DNA from: Marsupella aquatica
Taxonomy: Eukaryota > Marchantiophyta
Reading direction: 5' to 3'
Assembly: GCA_973895155.1 (NCBI GenBank)
Contig: OZ316892.1
Location: 27,900,001 to 27,964,000, forward strand
Length of the DNA stretch: 64,000 nt
This document shows, in pieces, positions 51,641 through 61,524 of the stretch; within the stretch, counting starts at the first letter, position 1, and each line of letters begins with the position of its first letter. Below the pieces are notes generated by a model, which ran no database searches, had not been told where the DNA came from, and was given only the letters and a program-made list of their open reading frames with translations. The position numbers and the translations under genes were made by a program.

Positions 51641-53100
51641 AAGATTGCTCAATTGGAGCAACAACTAGCTGCCATGGCTAGTTCCCAGGTGAGACCTAAT
51701 TTTGGTAATGGGGCATCTACATCCTATGGACCTTCCACATCCCATGGTCCTTCCACATTTTATGGAGCTGATGGAGACCTTGCCACTATGGGATTCATGT
51801 GTGGCACTGCACATATTGATGCATCAGCAGCTTTGACACGTGGGGCAGCCAAAGCTCTTGAGCCCCGAGGAGCAGTAGTGGAGTTAGATCCACAGAGGGG
51901 GGATGCACATCGGCAGACAAAGCTTCCTCAGTCTTTTACATTGTCAGAGACAGTTCAGACTACCTTTATGAACCCGGTTTGGACAAACCCTGATATGGGT
52001 AAGTTGGCAGAATCAGGTAGTGATGCAGCAGGGATGACAAGTACCTTGCTGGGGGCGGCTACTGCCATAGTACGCACCCCATTATTTTCAGCGACGGACA
52101 TGCTGAACTTGGGAGTTGGTCCTACAGAAGTGTTCAGATTGGCAACTACACTCTTTGAGGACACCCCAGTGGTTGTTTCCCATGCAGAAGCAACTTGCAG
52201 TGTTGATGCAGTGAAGACCATGCCACCTACTGCTACTAGTGAGACATGGCATGCAGCAGCAGCGAGGTTGGTGGATTTACCAGCACACCCTGCATTTGAG
52301 AGGACTAGGTTTAAACCTAGTGTTGTGTCATTGGATAATCGGAGTGGTATCTTCCGATTAGTTGGGCCTTCTGGAGCAGTATACCAGCCAAAGAGAGTGT
52401 TACTGGATACTGGTGCTCAGCCCTTGATGTTGGGGAAGTCTGCCATACGTGGATTGGGATTGCGTCTAGAGGATTTGGAGGATTGTCCCTTTCCCATTCA
52501 GACTTCATTGGGGGGACCTACACCTACACAGCATATCACCAGGAGACCACTTGATTTGAGGATTCAGGAAGGTCATACCACAGATAGCTCACAGATACAG
52601 GCGCGAGCTATTCTGACTAAGGCAGAGTCATATGATGTGTTGGTGGGATGTACAGTGCTCTACCCCATGGGATTTATTCTTGATTTTTGGGAGGAATCAG
52701 TGTCATATAGACCTGATTGGCAGTCAGGAGATGCTCGATTGAGCAAATTGCCAGTGAGATTTAGTGGACCTGTGGGAGGCCCTAAATCCACACCATTGTC
52801 TTTGGCAGCATTCAGTGGTGTAATTGCTGGACCTGATGATTTGATTGAGGGTAATGCGCATGTAGCCGATGTTCCACCATTGGAGGAGTCTCATGAGGAG
52901 CACATCATGCGAGGATTACCTGTTGGCAGTGTTGTGCCACCAGTGTGGGGCACTGCACAGGCCTTGCCACAGGCAGCAGCACGATTGGTACATGATGCAT
53001 GGCGTCATGCTTTTACACCACAGTTAGGAGCAGAGCAGTCTCTTGCAGATGGACCTGTGACTCTTTCACCATTGGATACCACTCCTATTGCTTGGCAGTA
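51641..53100 (+). pseudogene. pro: element A protease region
   Basis: Same frame as gag. A long linker rich in Ala, Ser and Thr precedes a pepsin-type protease with VLLDTGAQPLMLG (D-T-G at about 52404-52412), then GLGLRLEDLEDCPFPIQTSL and a hydrophobic SYDVLVGCTVLYPMGFILDF stretch. It corresponds to the same region of element B (YDVLIGQEALFPPGF). Confidence 0.82.
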
Positions 53101-54115
53101 TCCACCGGAGGGTATTTGTTTGTTGGATCTTTTTGGTGGGATTAGCACTGGATTGGCTGCTGTTCTTTAGGCATGAATTCCTGTGCGTTGTTATTTGTAT
53201 GTGAAGACAGATGAGACAACACGGAGGGTCTTATTGTGACATGTGGCTATGTTGGTGGATAGATATCCACAGTTGCTGCCAGTGGATGCTGTTCGTGGTT
53301 ATCAGCATGCACTACCTGCTGATATTTTATTGTTGGGGGCGGATCATCTACATCGTGTTGGCCCCATTGATTTGGTGATTGCTGGTTGGCCATGTCAAGG
53401 CCAATCTAGAGTTGGCATTGGGCATGGACTTCATGATCCACGCTCTGCATTGTTTTGGGAGATGTTACGGGTGTTGCGTCATCTCCAGCTACATCAGACA
53501 CAGTCTCCAGCATACATTTTGGAGAATGTGCCATTGTTAGGTGATGATCGTAGTCGGATTGTTGCCAGTGTTCACCAGGTGAGGTCTTGGATTGGACCTG
53601 CTGTGTTATTGGATGCTGCACGTGTGGGTTCTCGTGCACATCGTCCACGCTTATGGTGGACTAATTTGATTCCATGTGAGGTGCTGAAGCGCGCATTTGA
53701 CAGCATTCCATGCTCACCAGCCTTAGTGGTGGATGATATTTTGGATCCAGGGCGTCGTGCACAGGGTGTGACCCAACCTGATAGACCTCCATTGGCAATG
53801 GTCAATGCAGTTGGGTGCCCACGTTGTGCATTACCCACTCTTGTAAGCCACTCTACTTCATATGCATTCAGAGCAGGTGGCCCTGGACTTGTATGGGACA
53901 CAGCTCTCCAGCAGTTAGTGGAGCCTACTGCTTGATGAGAGAGAGCGTGCTATGGGATTTTTGACTGGCACCACTGCAGTTGCCTCTATGTCAGAGTGTT
54001 TGCGGCGCCAGGTTCTTGGTCAAGCAATGGATTTGAATTGTTTGACTTGGATTATCAGCTTGGGAGTAGCTGAACAGTTGCGGATGCGCTCTGCCGGAAT
54101 TACTGATTTCCCTTG
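53101..54115 (+). pseudogene. element A DNA C5-cytosine methyltransferase domain (stops and frameshift)
   Basis: Unpermuted motif order: I LLDLFGGISTGL (about 53119-53155), IV IAGWPCQGQS with catalytic Cys (about 53375-53407), VI LENVP (about 53519-53533), VIII RAHRPRLWWTNL (about 53635-53670), IX/X RERAMGF and RRQVLGQAMDLNCLTW (about 53940-54050). Unlike element B, the PCQ catalytic motif is intact. Stops interrupt it at 53168 (TAG), 53174 and 53237 (TGA), and a one-base insertion near 53932 shifts the last motifs into another frame until about 54110. The host gene it came from cannot be named; motif order and the C-terminal motif favour a DNMT3- or DNMT1-like source, not a DRM-like permuted enzyme. 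Confidence 0.87.
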
Positions 54116-56098
54116 GTGAGCTTGCGGTCCACTGAGACAGTATTGACCACAGCTGGGGGCAAGCAGACAGTCCATGGACCTATGACAGGATTGGCGGTTG
54201 CACAGATTGTTGAGCAGGAAGGGACTGCTCAATCTACTGCTAAATAGCAATCATCGGCTATCTCTTCTACCTTACAAAGAGATATTAGGGATTTGGTGGA
54301 GAGTTGGGAACCACAGCTTGGCCCTAAGTTAACAGGGGAGGAGAGACGTCGCATGCATTGATTCCTGAAGAGTTATTGGAATTGTTTTGCATTCAGCATG
54401 AAGGATTTGGGGACATTGAAGGGCCCTCGTATTCAGATTGAATTGGCTAGTGATGCGCCAATCTTTCGTAGACCATACCGTTATAGTGACATGGAGAGAG
54501 CTCTGATTCAAAGCAGAACTCAAGATTTGTTGGAGGCTGGATTGGTGGAGATTTCATATGGGGAGTATGCATCTACCACAGTGATGCCAGCCAAGAAGGA
54601 TGTGCATGGCAATTACACAGATAGGCGCATGTGTGGTGATTACAGACCTATTAATCGCCAGACAAAATCTGATCGATATGCCATGCCCACACTTGAGGAG
54701 ATCTTTGATGCTATGGGACATGCAAAGGTTTTCAGTTCATTGGATCTGAGGGCAGGATACCATCAGCTTCCAATTAGGCATGCTGACAGGTCCAAGACAG
54801 CATTCTGGGGGATTGATTCTTATGGCAAAGATCATTTGTATCAATGGTTATTCTTACCATTTGGGTTGAAGAATGCACCAGTTGAGTTCCAGAGAGTCAT
54901 GGATCGAATCCTTGCAGGTTTGGATTTTGTCAGATGTTATATTGATGATATTTTGGTCTATTCTTCTACTGTGGAAGAACATCAGCAGCACTTGCAGACT
55001 GTGTTGGAGAGATTGAGAGCACATGGGTTGAAGCTCCATCCTAGCAAGTGTAAGTTCTTCCAAGACCAGATTGAGTATTTGGGCCACACCATATACCCAG
55101 GGGGATTGGGTGTACAGCAGACTAAAGTGGAGGCCATTACACAGATTCCTTGTCCTACTGATGTGAGTAGAGTTCGTGCATTCTTGGGATTGGTGAGCTA
55201 CTACAGGAGGTATGTTAAAGGATTTAGCTAGCTTGCTAAACCTTTGACCATACTCACTAAGTTGGATCAGGAATGGATTTGGGGTGATGACCAGGAGCAT
55301 GCCTTTCAGGAGTTGAAGCAAAGGTTGGCATCATCCCTTATTTTGAGAAGACCCATTTCAGGCAGACCATTTCAGCTACACACTGATTGGAGTGGAGTAG
55401 GACTTGGAGTAGTGCTGACTCAGAAGGATGATGAGGGGAATGAGTTTGTTGTGGCTTATGCCAGTAGATCAAACAATTCAGCAGAGGCTAAGTATAGCTC
55501 TTATGAGGGAGAGTGTTTGGCAGCAGTGTGGGCTATTGCACACTTTCGTTGCTACTTGTTTGGTAACCCCTTCACCTTGATCACTGATCATCACCCTCTT
55601 AAGTGGTTAATGGAGTCTAACAAGCTTACAGGGAAGCTTGCACGATGGGCATTGTTGTTACAGGAGTATGATTTCCAGGTGGTGCATAGGCCTGGAAAAG
55701 TGAACTTGGATGCAGATGGATTAAGCCGCAATCCATGTACCAGTCAGCAGGATGAGACTGGAGCCAGATGGCATGATGAGTCAGATAAGGAGATGGTGTC
55801 AGGATGGCATGCATCTGCCTTTCTTTGTTGGGTGCCAGCATACAGTGGATCTGTGGACTCTACCTCATTGGATGGAGTGGATGATGAGTCTTCAGATGTG
55901 GATGTTGGTGAGGTAACTTTTGGACAACAAGATATTCACAATGATGTGAGAGTGTTGGAATATCTGCGCAATAGTTCTATTGTTGGCAGTGTTGATGCCA
56001 AGGAACGTGACAGGGTTCTACAGAGAGCCAAGAGGTTTCGATGGGAGGGAAACCATCTTTTGAGAGTACTGCATGATGGTAGGATGTTGGTGGTACCA
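54116..56098 (+). pseudogene. pol: element A reverse transcriptase and RNase H
   Basis: Same frame as gag. RT: APIFRRPYRYSDME, MCGDYRPINRQTKSDRY, FSSLDLRAGYHQLPI, PFGLKNAPVEFQRVMD, catalytic YIDDILVYS (54938-54964). RNase H: LHTDWSGVGLGVVL, YSSYEGECLAAVWA, LITDHHPLKWLM, ending near LDADGLSRNPC. Stops at 54245 (TAG), 54359 (TGA) and 55229 (TAG). Motifs and order are those of Ty3/gypsy. Confidence 0.88.
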
Positions 56099-57370
56099 AA
56101 ACCATCACAACGAGTACATTTGGTGCGACATGCGCACGAGGAGTTGGGTCACTTTGGTGTGAAACGCACTTACAGCTTGCTGCAGACACAGTATTGGTGG
56201 CGTGGTATGCACACTCATGTCCAGCAGTTGATAGCTAAGTGTGTGGTATGTGATAGAGTGAGAGCATCATTTAATGCTCCCACTCCCCAGTTGCACCCGT
56301 TACCGATCATGGGTTTGGGATATCGTTGGAGTTTGGATTTTGCTGGTCCATTACCTCTTACCCAACGCCATAATTGGTATGTTTTGGTCATGGTGGAACA
56401 CTTCTCCAAGTGGATTGAGCTAGTGGCGTTGCCAGATAAAGCCAGTGGATGAGTTGCTGCTACATTTTTGGATCGTGTACTAAGTCATTTTGGAGCACCA
56501 GAGGTGTTGACTGATCAGGGAACTGAGTTCCGTGGAGAGTTTGAGAGTTTGTGTGAACAAGCTCTGATTGATCATTGTACTACCTCTCGTGATCATCTTG
56601 AGGCAGATGGATTAGCTGAGAGAGTTGTGCAAACTGTGAAGAGAGGATTGCGTAAGTATGGCTTGCAGGTTGGTCATCTGGGAGATTGGGATCTCCAGCT
56701 ACCTTGGTTAGCTATGGGCTACCGTTTCAGTCGGCAAGCATCACTTGCATCCTTCTCACCCTACTTTTTGCTCTATGGTAGAGAGCCAGATTTGCCAGCA
56801 GCTATTCATCGTCATGCTGCACCAGTTGTGAACTTGGATGATCCTGATGTTTGGGTCAAGGTGTGTTCAGAGAGAGCACGGGTATTTCAGAGACTGATGC
56901 CCATGGCTTTTGACAACCTTGCCATTGCCCAACATCGTGATACTTTGAGGTATGCCACTATTCGTGGAGGAGGTTACCGTGCAAGCATTCAACGATTTCA
57001 TCCTGGTGATTATGTTTATTTGCAGCAGACAGCACCCACGACACTTGATGTGACCGCAAGCCGGACAATCTTACGTGTGCGTGAAGTGTTGCCTTCTGGT
57101 GTCCTGATGTTGGAGGGACGCGATGGTATGGTTTGGAAGGATCATGTGTGCAACTGTGCACCATGTCACCTTCCCAACATTGATGGTACAGTAGATCCAA
57201 GCTTGGCACATGTTCGTGCTGGCTTGAAATGTATGTTGTGTGGATCTGCTCAGGGAGCAGCTACTATGTTGATTTGTGATAAGTGTTCTAGAGGATGGCA
57301 CATGTCATGTTTGACACCACCATTGCAGGTGATTCCTAGTGGATCATGGTTGTGTCCTCAGTGTCGGTGA
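56099..57370 (+). pseudogene. int: element A integrase with C-terminal PHD finger
   Basis: Zinc-binding N-domain HEELGHFGVKRTY...CVVCDR, catalytic D in WSLDFAGPLP, D in LTDQGTEFRGEF, E in ADGLAERVVQ: a complete DDE triad. One stop at 56450 (TGA). The linker GDYVYLQ...CAPCHLPNIDG is followed by a PHD finger (CMLCGSAQGAATMLICDKC through WLCPQC, about 57226-57366) with C4HC3 spacing. The stop is TGA at 57368-57370. PHD fingers usually read the histone H3 tail, so this domain may direct integration, in the position where other Ty3/gypsy elements have a chromodomain. Confidence 0.88.
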
Positions 57371-57544
57371 AGTCGACTAGTTATCATTTGTGTTCTCTTG
57401 GCAGATATGGATTGCAGGTAGGTGATCGATGGGGCTCACTTGCACCCGGCCTCCTGATCTTCACACCTAAAAAGGTGTATATCAACCTTGTAGAACTCAT
57501 GGCTAGCTAGAGTTAGGGGACCTTACTCCCAGCTAGGGGGGCGA
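57371..57544 (+). promoter_or_regulatory. element A 3' untranslated stretch and polypurine tract
   Basis: Short non-coding stretch after the polyprotein, ending in AGCTAGGGGGGCGA (about 57531-57544) immediately before X1 (TTGTGGG). The purine run is the likely plus-strand primer site, as in element B. Confidence 0.7.
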
Positions 57545-57681
57545 TTGTGGGTTTTGGACATGTGTGGACATGAGTTCCACTTGTATTCCATTCTCTTGTA
57601 TTTGTGATGTGGCAGTGTGACTATGTCTGGATGTATGTGACAAGCGATGTATGTTGTGTAGCGATATGTATGCGCACGACA
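57545..57681 (+). repeat. element A block X1
   Basis: 137 bp, TTGTGGGTTTTGG...GCGCACGACA. Differs from X2 at one site (C in X1, T in X2, about 57589). Joined to Y2 by GC (57682-57683), giving the palindrome GACAGCTGTC. Confidence 0.94.
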
Positions 57682-57683
57682 GC

Positions 57684-58013
57684 TGTCACACCATTCTGAG
57701 TAGTGTAGTAGTATATCATGCTATTAGAGTATGAACGTTTGGTATGAGTGCTATTGGAGCCGATAAGGTTCTGTCAGGTTTGTGTGAGAGGGTACTTCTC
57801 ACTTGTGAGGCATTGAAAGGTCATCTTTCAATGTTGAGCCTTGGAGAGAGAGGAGCTTGAGTGTGGCTATGGTGGCTGTGAGCTCCGCTTGTGTAACGTG
57901 GATTCCTTGAGTAGTGCAAGGTGCGTTGGCTTGACATACGTGTGTGATTGGATCGGTGCGGGATCGATGGGGTATTGTTGACCGGGATCGTTGTGCCGAT
58001 CTTATGGAGATTA
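57684..58013 (+). repeat. element A block Y2
   Basis: 330 bp, same length as Y1, TGTCACACC...GGAGATTA. It runs directly into X2 without the GC spacer. Confidence 0.94.
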
Positions 58014-58150
58014 TTGTGGGTTTTGGACATGTGTGGACATGAGTTCCACTTGTATTCTATTCTCTTGTATTTGTGATGTGGCAGTGTGACTATGTCTGGA
58101 TGTATGTGACAAGCGATGTATGTTGTGTAGCGATATGTATGCGCACGACA
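58014..58150 (+). repeat. element A terminal block X2
   Basis: 137 bp ending GCGCACGACA, followed by the GAAT duplicate and then element B gag sequence. An open frame on the minus strand reads from element B gag into this block, so the last ~45 codons of that frame are not gag. Confidence 0.94.
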
Positions 58151-60056
58151 GAATCCTTTGTGCCATACCGGAGGTGACATGCTCAAGCAGCTCAGGAGAA
58201 ACAACTCCCTGTGAAATGTCAGCAGCACCTGGTGGTGGAATGGATGTAGCTGCAGCTCCCTCCCCCCTCGCCAACAAGGTGCGCTCTTCAGCAAGTGTGA
58301 GTGGCTGAAAAGATTGGGGCAAGACAGCCCGAGCTCCCCTGGCTCTAGTCATAGGACCGGCAGCAAGACCATCAGCCTGTACAATGTGGCGTGTGGGAGC
58401 AATACGAGAGGCAACACTGGCTTGCTGGTAAGCAAAATAGGAAGGGCAAAATGAATCTGAAAATTCTGCTGTAAGGCCAGGCTGTGGAGCAGAGGACAGC
58501 ACACACTCACCCATATGAGCATCAAATGGCAAGCCATAGAAACAGCGGGGTAGAGGTGTTGAACGGTCAATGGTGCCTGGGCCAGGGATGGGTTGCACGT
58601 GACCAGCCGGTTGAGAAGGACCAGCAGAGGCAGTTGACTTGCCTTTGATGTTGGCAAGTTGGGCACGTAGGGACTCAACCTCATGAGTCAGAGACTGGAG
58701 TTGAGTTGCCTGTGCATTGTGAGCCTTCTTCTGAGCTGGTGGCTTCTGTTGCTGCTTGGGCAATTTGTTGGCACTGGTTGCTTTGCCACTAGAAGGAGGA
58801 GCAACTGATGCAGTAGGAGCCCTCCTAGCTGGTGGGGGAGTGGAAACAGGAGCAGGATGAGTGGCCTGTTGTCGTAGCTGCTTCCTCTCTGGGAATTTGG
58901 CAAAACAAACTGCCTCCAAGTGGCCCACTTTCCTGCAAAAATCACAAGACAGGTCCTCAGCAACAATATCACATTCATTAGCCTTGTGATTATGATTGCC
59001 ATAGTAGTTGCAAGATGGCAGCATGAAAGCAACATGTGCTGGTTTGGTCTTGGAAGCATACTGTGGCACACGGGAAGGGGTGGCCATTGTAGGAGCAGCA
59101 GCCTGGTACCTGGATCGCGGTGGATGCGCAATAATGGCCTCATAATGTCCATGGGCCAACTCAAGTTTCTCAGCAGTGTCGTAGACATTGAGCAATGTGT
59201 AGCTGTCTCCAAACTCTGAGAATACTTGCTGCAACACTTGTGAATGGAGAGCTGGTGTGCCCTCCAATGCGCGAAGATAGCGATGAGCAGCTTCCAGGTC
59301 AGTGATGCTCTGGGTGTCCTCCTTCAGCTTAAGAAGCCGGCGATACATCATCTTCAAGGTTTCATCGCGCTGCCTCACAAAGGTCGCCAACTGCATGATT
59401 TTGTCAGCACTCTTGATTGGGAATTCCAATTCAAGAACCTGGAAAAACTCAGCCACTAGATCAGCAAAGGCAGGGGAATCAATGGTGGGAGAAATGCCTG
59501 ATGTAGCCTGTGCCAAGATAGTGGGAGTAACTGGCGCAGTGGTAGGAACTGGAGTAGGAGGAGAAGTGGCAGGAGCAGCAGCATGGGCTGCAATGGCATT
59601 ATGTAATGCCAATTGTGAGGCAGCCGCAATTGCACTGGCATAGGCAGGGTTAGGCAATTGTGTGACAGCAAGCAGCCGTTGAGAGTGCTGCTCATACACA
59701 TCCAAAGCAGAAGGGGTAAATGGCAATGAAGGGATAGCAGGCTGTGGAGTAGTGGTGAAGCGACCGCCAAATTGAGCAGAAGGATTGCGTGGTGTGGGTG
59801 CTGCTGCTGTTTGCGGACGTCGTCGAAATTGCCGAGACTCCAATGAAATTGGCACCAGGCACCAATGGGCGTGGATCACTCCGTAAATGGTACCTAGGTG
59901 TCGGTGGCGATGTGCTGCTACCTCCTGGCTCGTCGGTTGACATGCTGCATGCTCACCTGGGTGCCAATGGGAAAGAAACTGACAAGAAAAAGAAATGGCA
60001 GCCCCAAGGCTAGGAAGTAAACGGTGTGAGCAAAAATGTGTCGAATGTGTAAACAC
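58151..60056 (-). pseudogene. gag: element B gag, 5' part of the split gag-pol
   Basis: Capsid-like region (LVAEFFQVLELEFPIKSADK through TAEKLELAHGHYEA, about 59470-59130), then an atypical Cys/His cluster and a canonical zinc knuckle CDFCRKVGHLEAVC, a Gln/Lys/Pro/Ala-rich linker, and a conserved tail up to SGMAQRIL, where element A interrupts the codon series. The frame resumes at 48614 with TTPLFSCHD. The likely true start is ATG 59943 (MSTDEPGGSSTSPP), which is in a different frame, so a small indel lies near 59830; residues before about 59830 in the long frame are probably not native. Confidence 0.82.
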
Positions 60057-61524
60057 ACAGAAAAACCGTCGGCAAAGAAAAGACCCTTAAAAACTCCAAT
60101 TGTACTGGTGTTGTGCTTGCTGGATTGATTGTCTGATGAATATGCCGGGCCCTCAGCTTTATGCAGATGACATGTGGCGGTAGCAAAGAAATCCAGAAAA
60201 ATGGGCCCTTAAAAACATAAACCTGGGCCCCCCTTAAGTGTATACCTCGGCCTTTTCAGATGTATAAACATGGGGCCCGGTTAAGTGTATACATCGGGCC
60301 CCGATGTGGACCCGGGAACTGGCAGCAAGGGTGTGCGTCGGCAGGAAATGAAAACTGGGCCAAGTGGGGATACGGTATCGGGGCACGGTGCCCTATGCAG
60401 GTCGTTGATGGCAAGGCGAGAAAGAAATGGAAGAAACGACTCAAAAGGGAGGCAAGGGGAAAGAAAAATGGGCCTCAATTGCTCGAGCCCTGCATAGGGC
60501 TTCGTGCCATACGCCCTCCTTATGAGCTCCCAAACTCCCCTCTTTATAAATGCTCTGTAATTTGGGCCTCGTGCCTGGCAGGACTCCCGAGAAGGGAGTC
60601 GTATGTACTCCCCTTCCCCTTCTTTAATGCAAATAGGGCCTTGTGCCCTCTTCTAGTCTTCTGGCACACTCGCTCCCCCTCCTCTCTTGCTTTAATGCTT
60701 CCTAGGGCCTCGTGCCCTCTCCTGGCACTCGCTCCCCCTCTCCTTATAAGCTCCCAAAGGGAAGGGAGCTACGAACTCCCCCCTCCTCTCCTTGAATGCC
60801 TGAATGTACTCGCCCCCCTCTTAATGCTGCATAGGGCTTTGGGCCCTCTCCTTGCGCTCCTGCCTTGGCCTGGGGCAAAAATCTACTCCCGAGTGAGGGA
60901 GTTCGAATGGGACTTCCCTCCCCTGCTTTAATGCTGCCGAGGATGCTGGCAATGGCAGGAAACAAATGAAGGAATGGGCGAGGGAGGAAGAAAAATGCCG
61001 AAGGGAGGGCGCGCGGCCCTATGCGCGACCCAAGGGCAATGATGAGCCCCGCTTGTGTATACACAAGCAAGACCGGGAGGCACCTCGCAACGGTAGCTAC
61101 GAGGGGAGGCAAAATGAAACAACGGCCGGTGAGGGAAAAGAAAGAACGGGACCCCAAAGGGTCGTGAAAATGTAAAGCAAAGGGAAGGTGGTCGCGCTGC
61201 GACCGGAAAACACCGAAAGTTGCCCGAAAAAGGTCGTGGTAGTCAGCAGCCGGCAGCCGGCAGCCATAGTCGGAAGCAGCAAAGGGTCCTCGGATGCAAC
61301 CGGAAAGAAAAAATCGGGCTCCAACAGGAGCGTTATGTGTATACTTATGTTAAGTATACACTTAACACCATATTGAACCCATAATTTCAACCCGTACCTC
61401 CATTGTTGCTCAAAGAAATTGCACCGGCTTCGACGGAAATTTTCTGGACCGACATAGCAGCTGAGAAGCACAACGTCGTTGATCTTCTTCCCTTCACTGC
61501 TAACCCGGCGGCAGTTCTTCTTGA
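60057..61524 (-). other. element B 5' leader with degenerate GC-rich repeats
   Basis: 1.47-kb leader between Y1 and gag. Between about 60480 and 60930 there are four or five loose copies of a segment with AGGGC.TCGTGCCCTCT, CTCGCTCCCCCTC and TTTAATGCT. Open frames on both strands (up to 223 codons) come from this composition and are not called. As in element A, a long repeat-bearing leader precedes gag, though the repeat sequences differ. Confidence 0.65.

Larger units (their letters stand above)
48619..58150 (+). mobile_element. element A: DNMT- and PHD-bearing Ty3/gypsy-type retrotransposon with split direct repeats
   Basis: 9532 bp inserted in element B between gag and protease, in opposite orientation. 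Order: Y1 (48619-48948), 1.3-kb leader, gag, protease, methyltransferase, RT, RNase H, integrase, PHD finger, polypurine tract, X1 (57545-57681), GC, Y2 (57684-58013), X2 (58014-58150). Ends are TGTC...GACA; the 4-bp duplication GAAT lies at 48615-48618 and 58151-58154. Removing the insert and one GAAT restores the reading frame of element B. The coding region (50255-57370) is in one frame almost throughout but has ten in-frame stops and a short frameshifted section. Confidence 0.93.

Noticed and set aside
53931-54115. Programmed frameshift in the methyltransferase C-terminal region, since both elements change frame there
   Set aside because: The shifts lie at different places in the domain (near motif VIII/IX in B, just before motif IX in A) and go in different directions (one base lost in B, one gained in A). 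They look like independent decay.
48619-58150. DIRS/Ngaro-type classification because of the split repeats
   Set aside because: No tyrosine recombinase frame is present; a complete DDE integrase with zinc-binding domain is, plus 4-bp target duplications.
58011-60056. A single 681-codon minus-strand gene
   Set aside because: Its last ~45 codons are the X2 block of element A read backwards, and its first ~75 codons are probably in the wrong frame for gag. Only the middle is element B gag.
60260-60931. 223-codon plus-strand frame as a gene
   Set aside because: It lies antisense in the element B leader, over degenerate GC-rich repeats, and has no domain.
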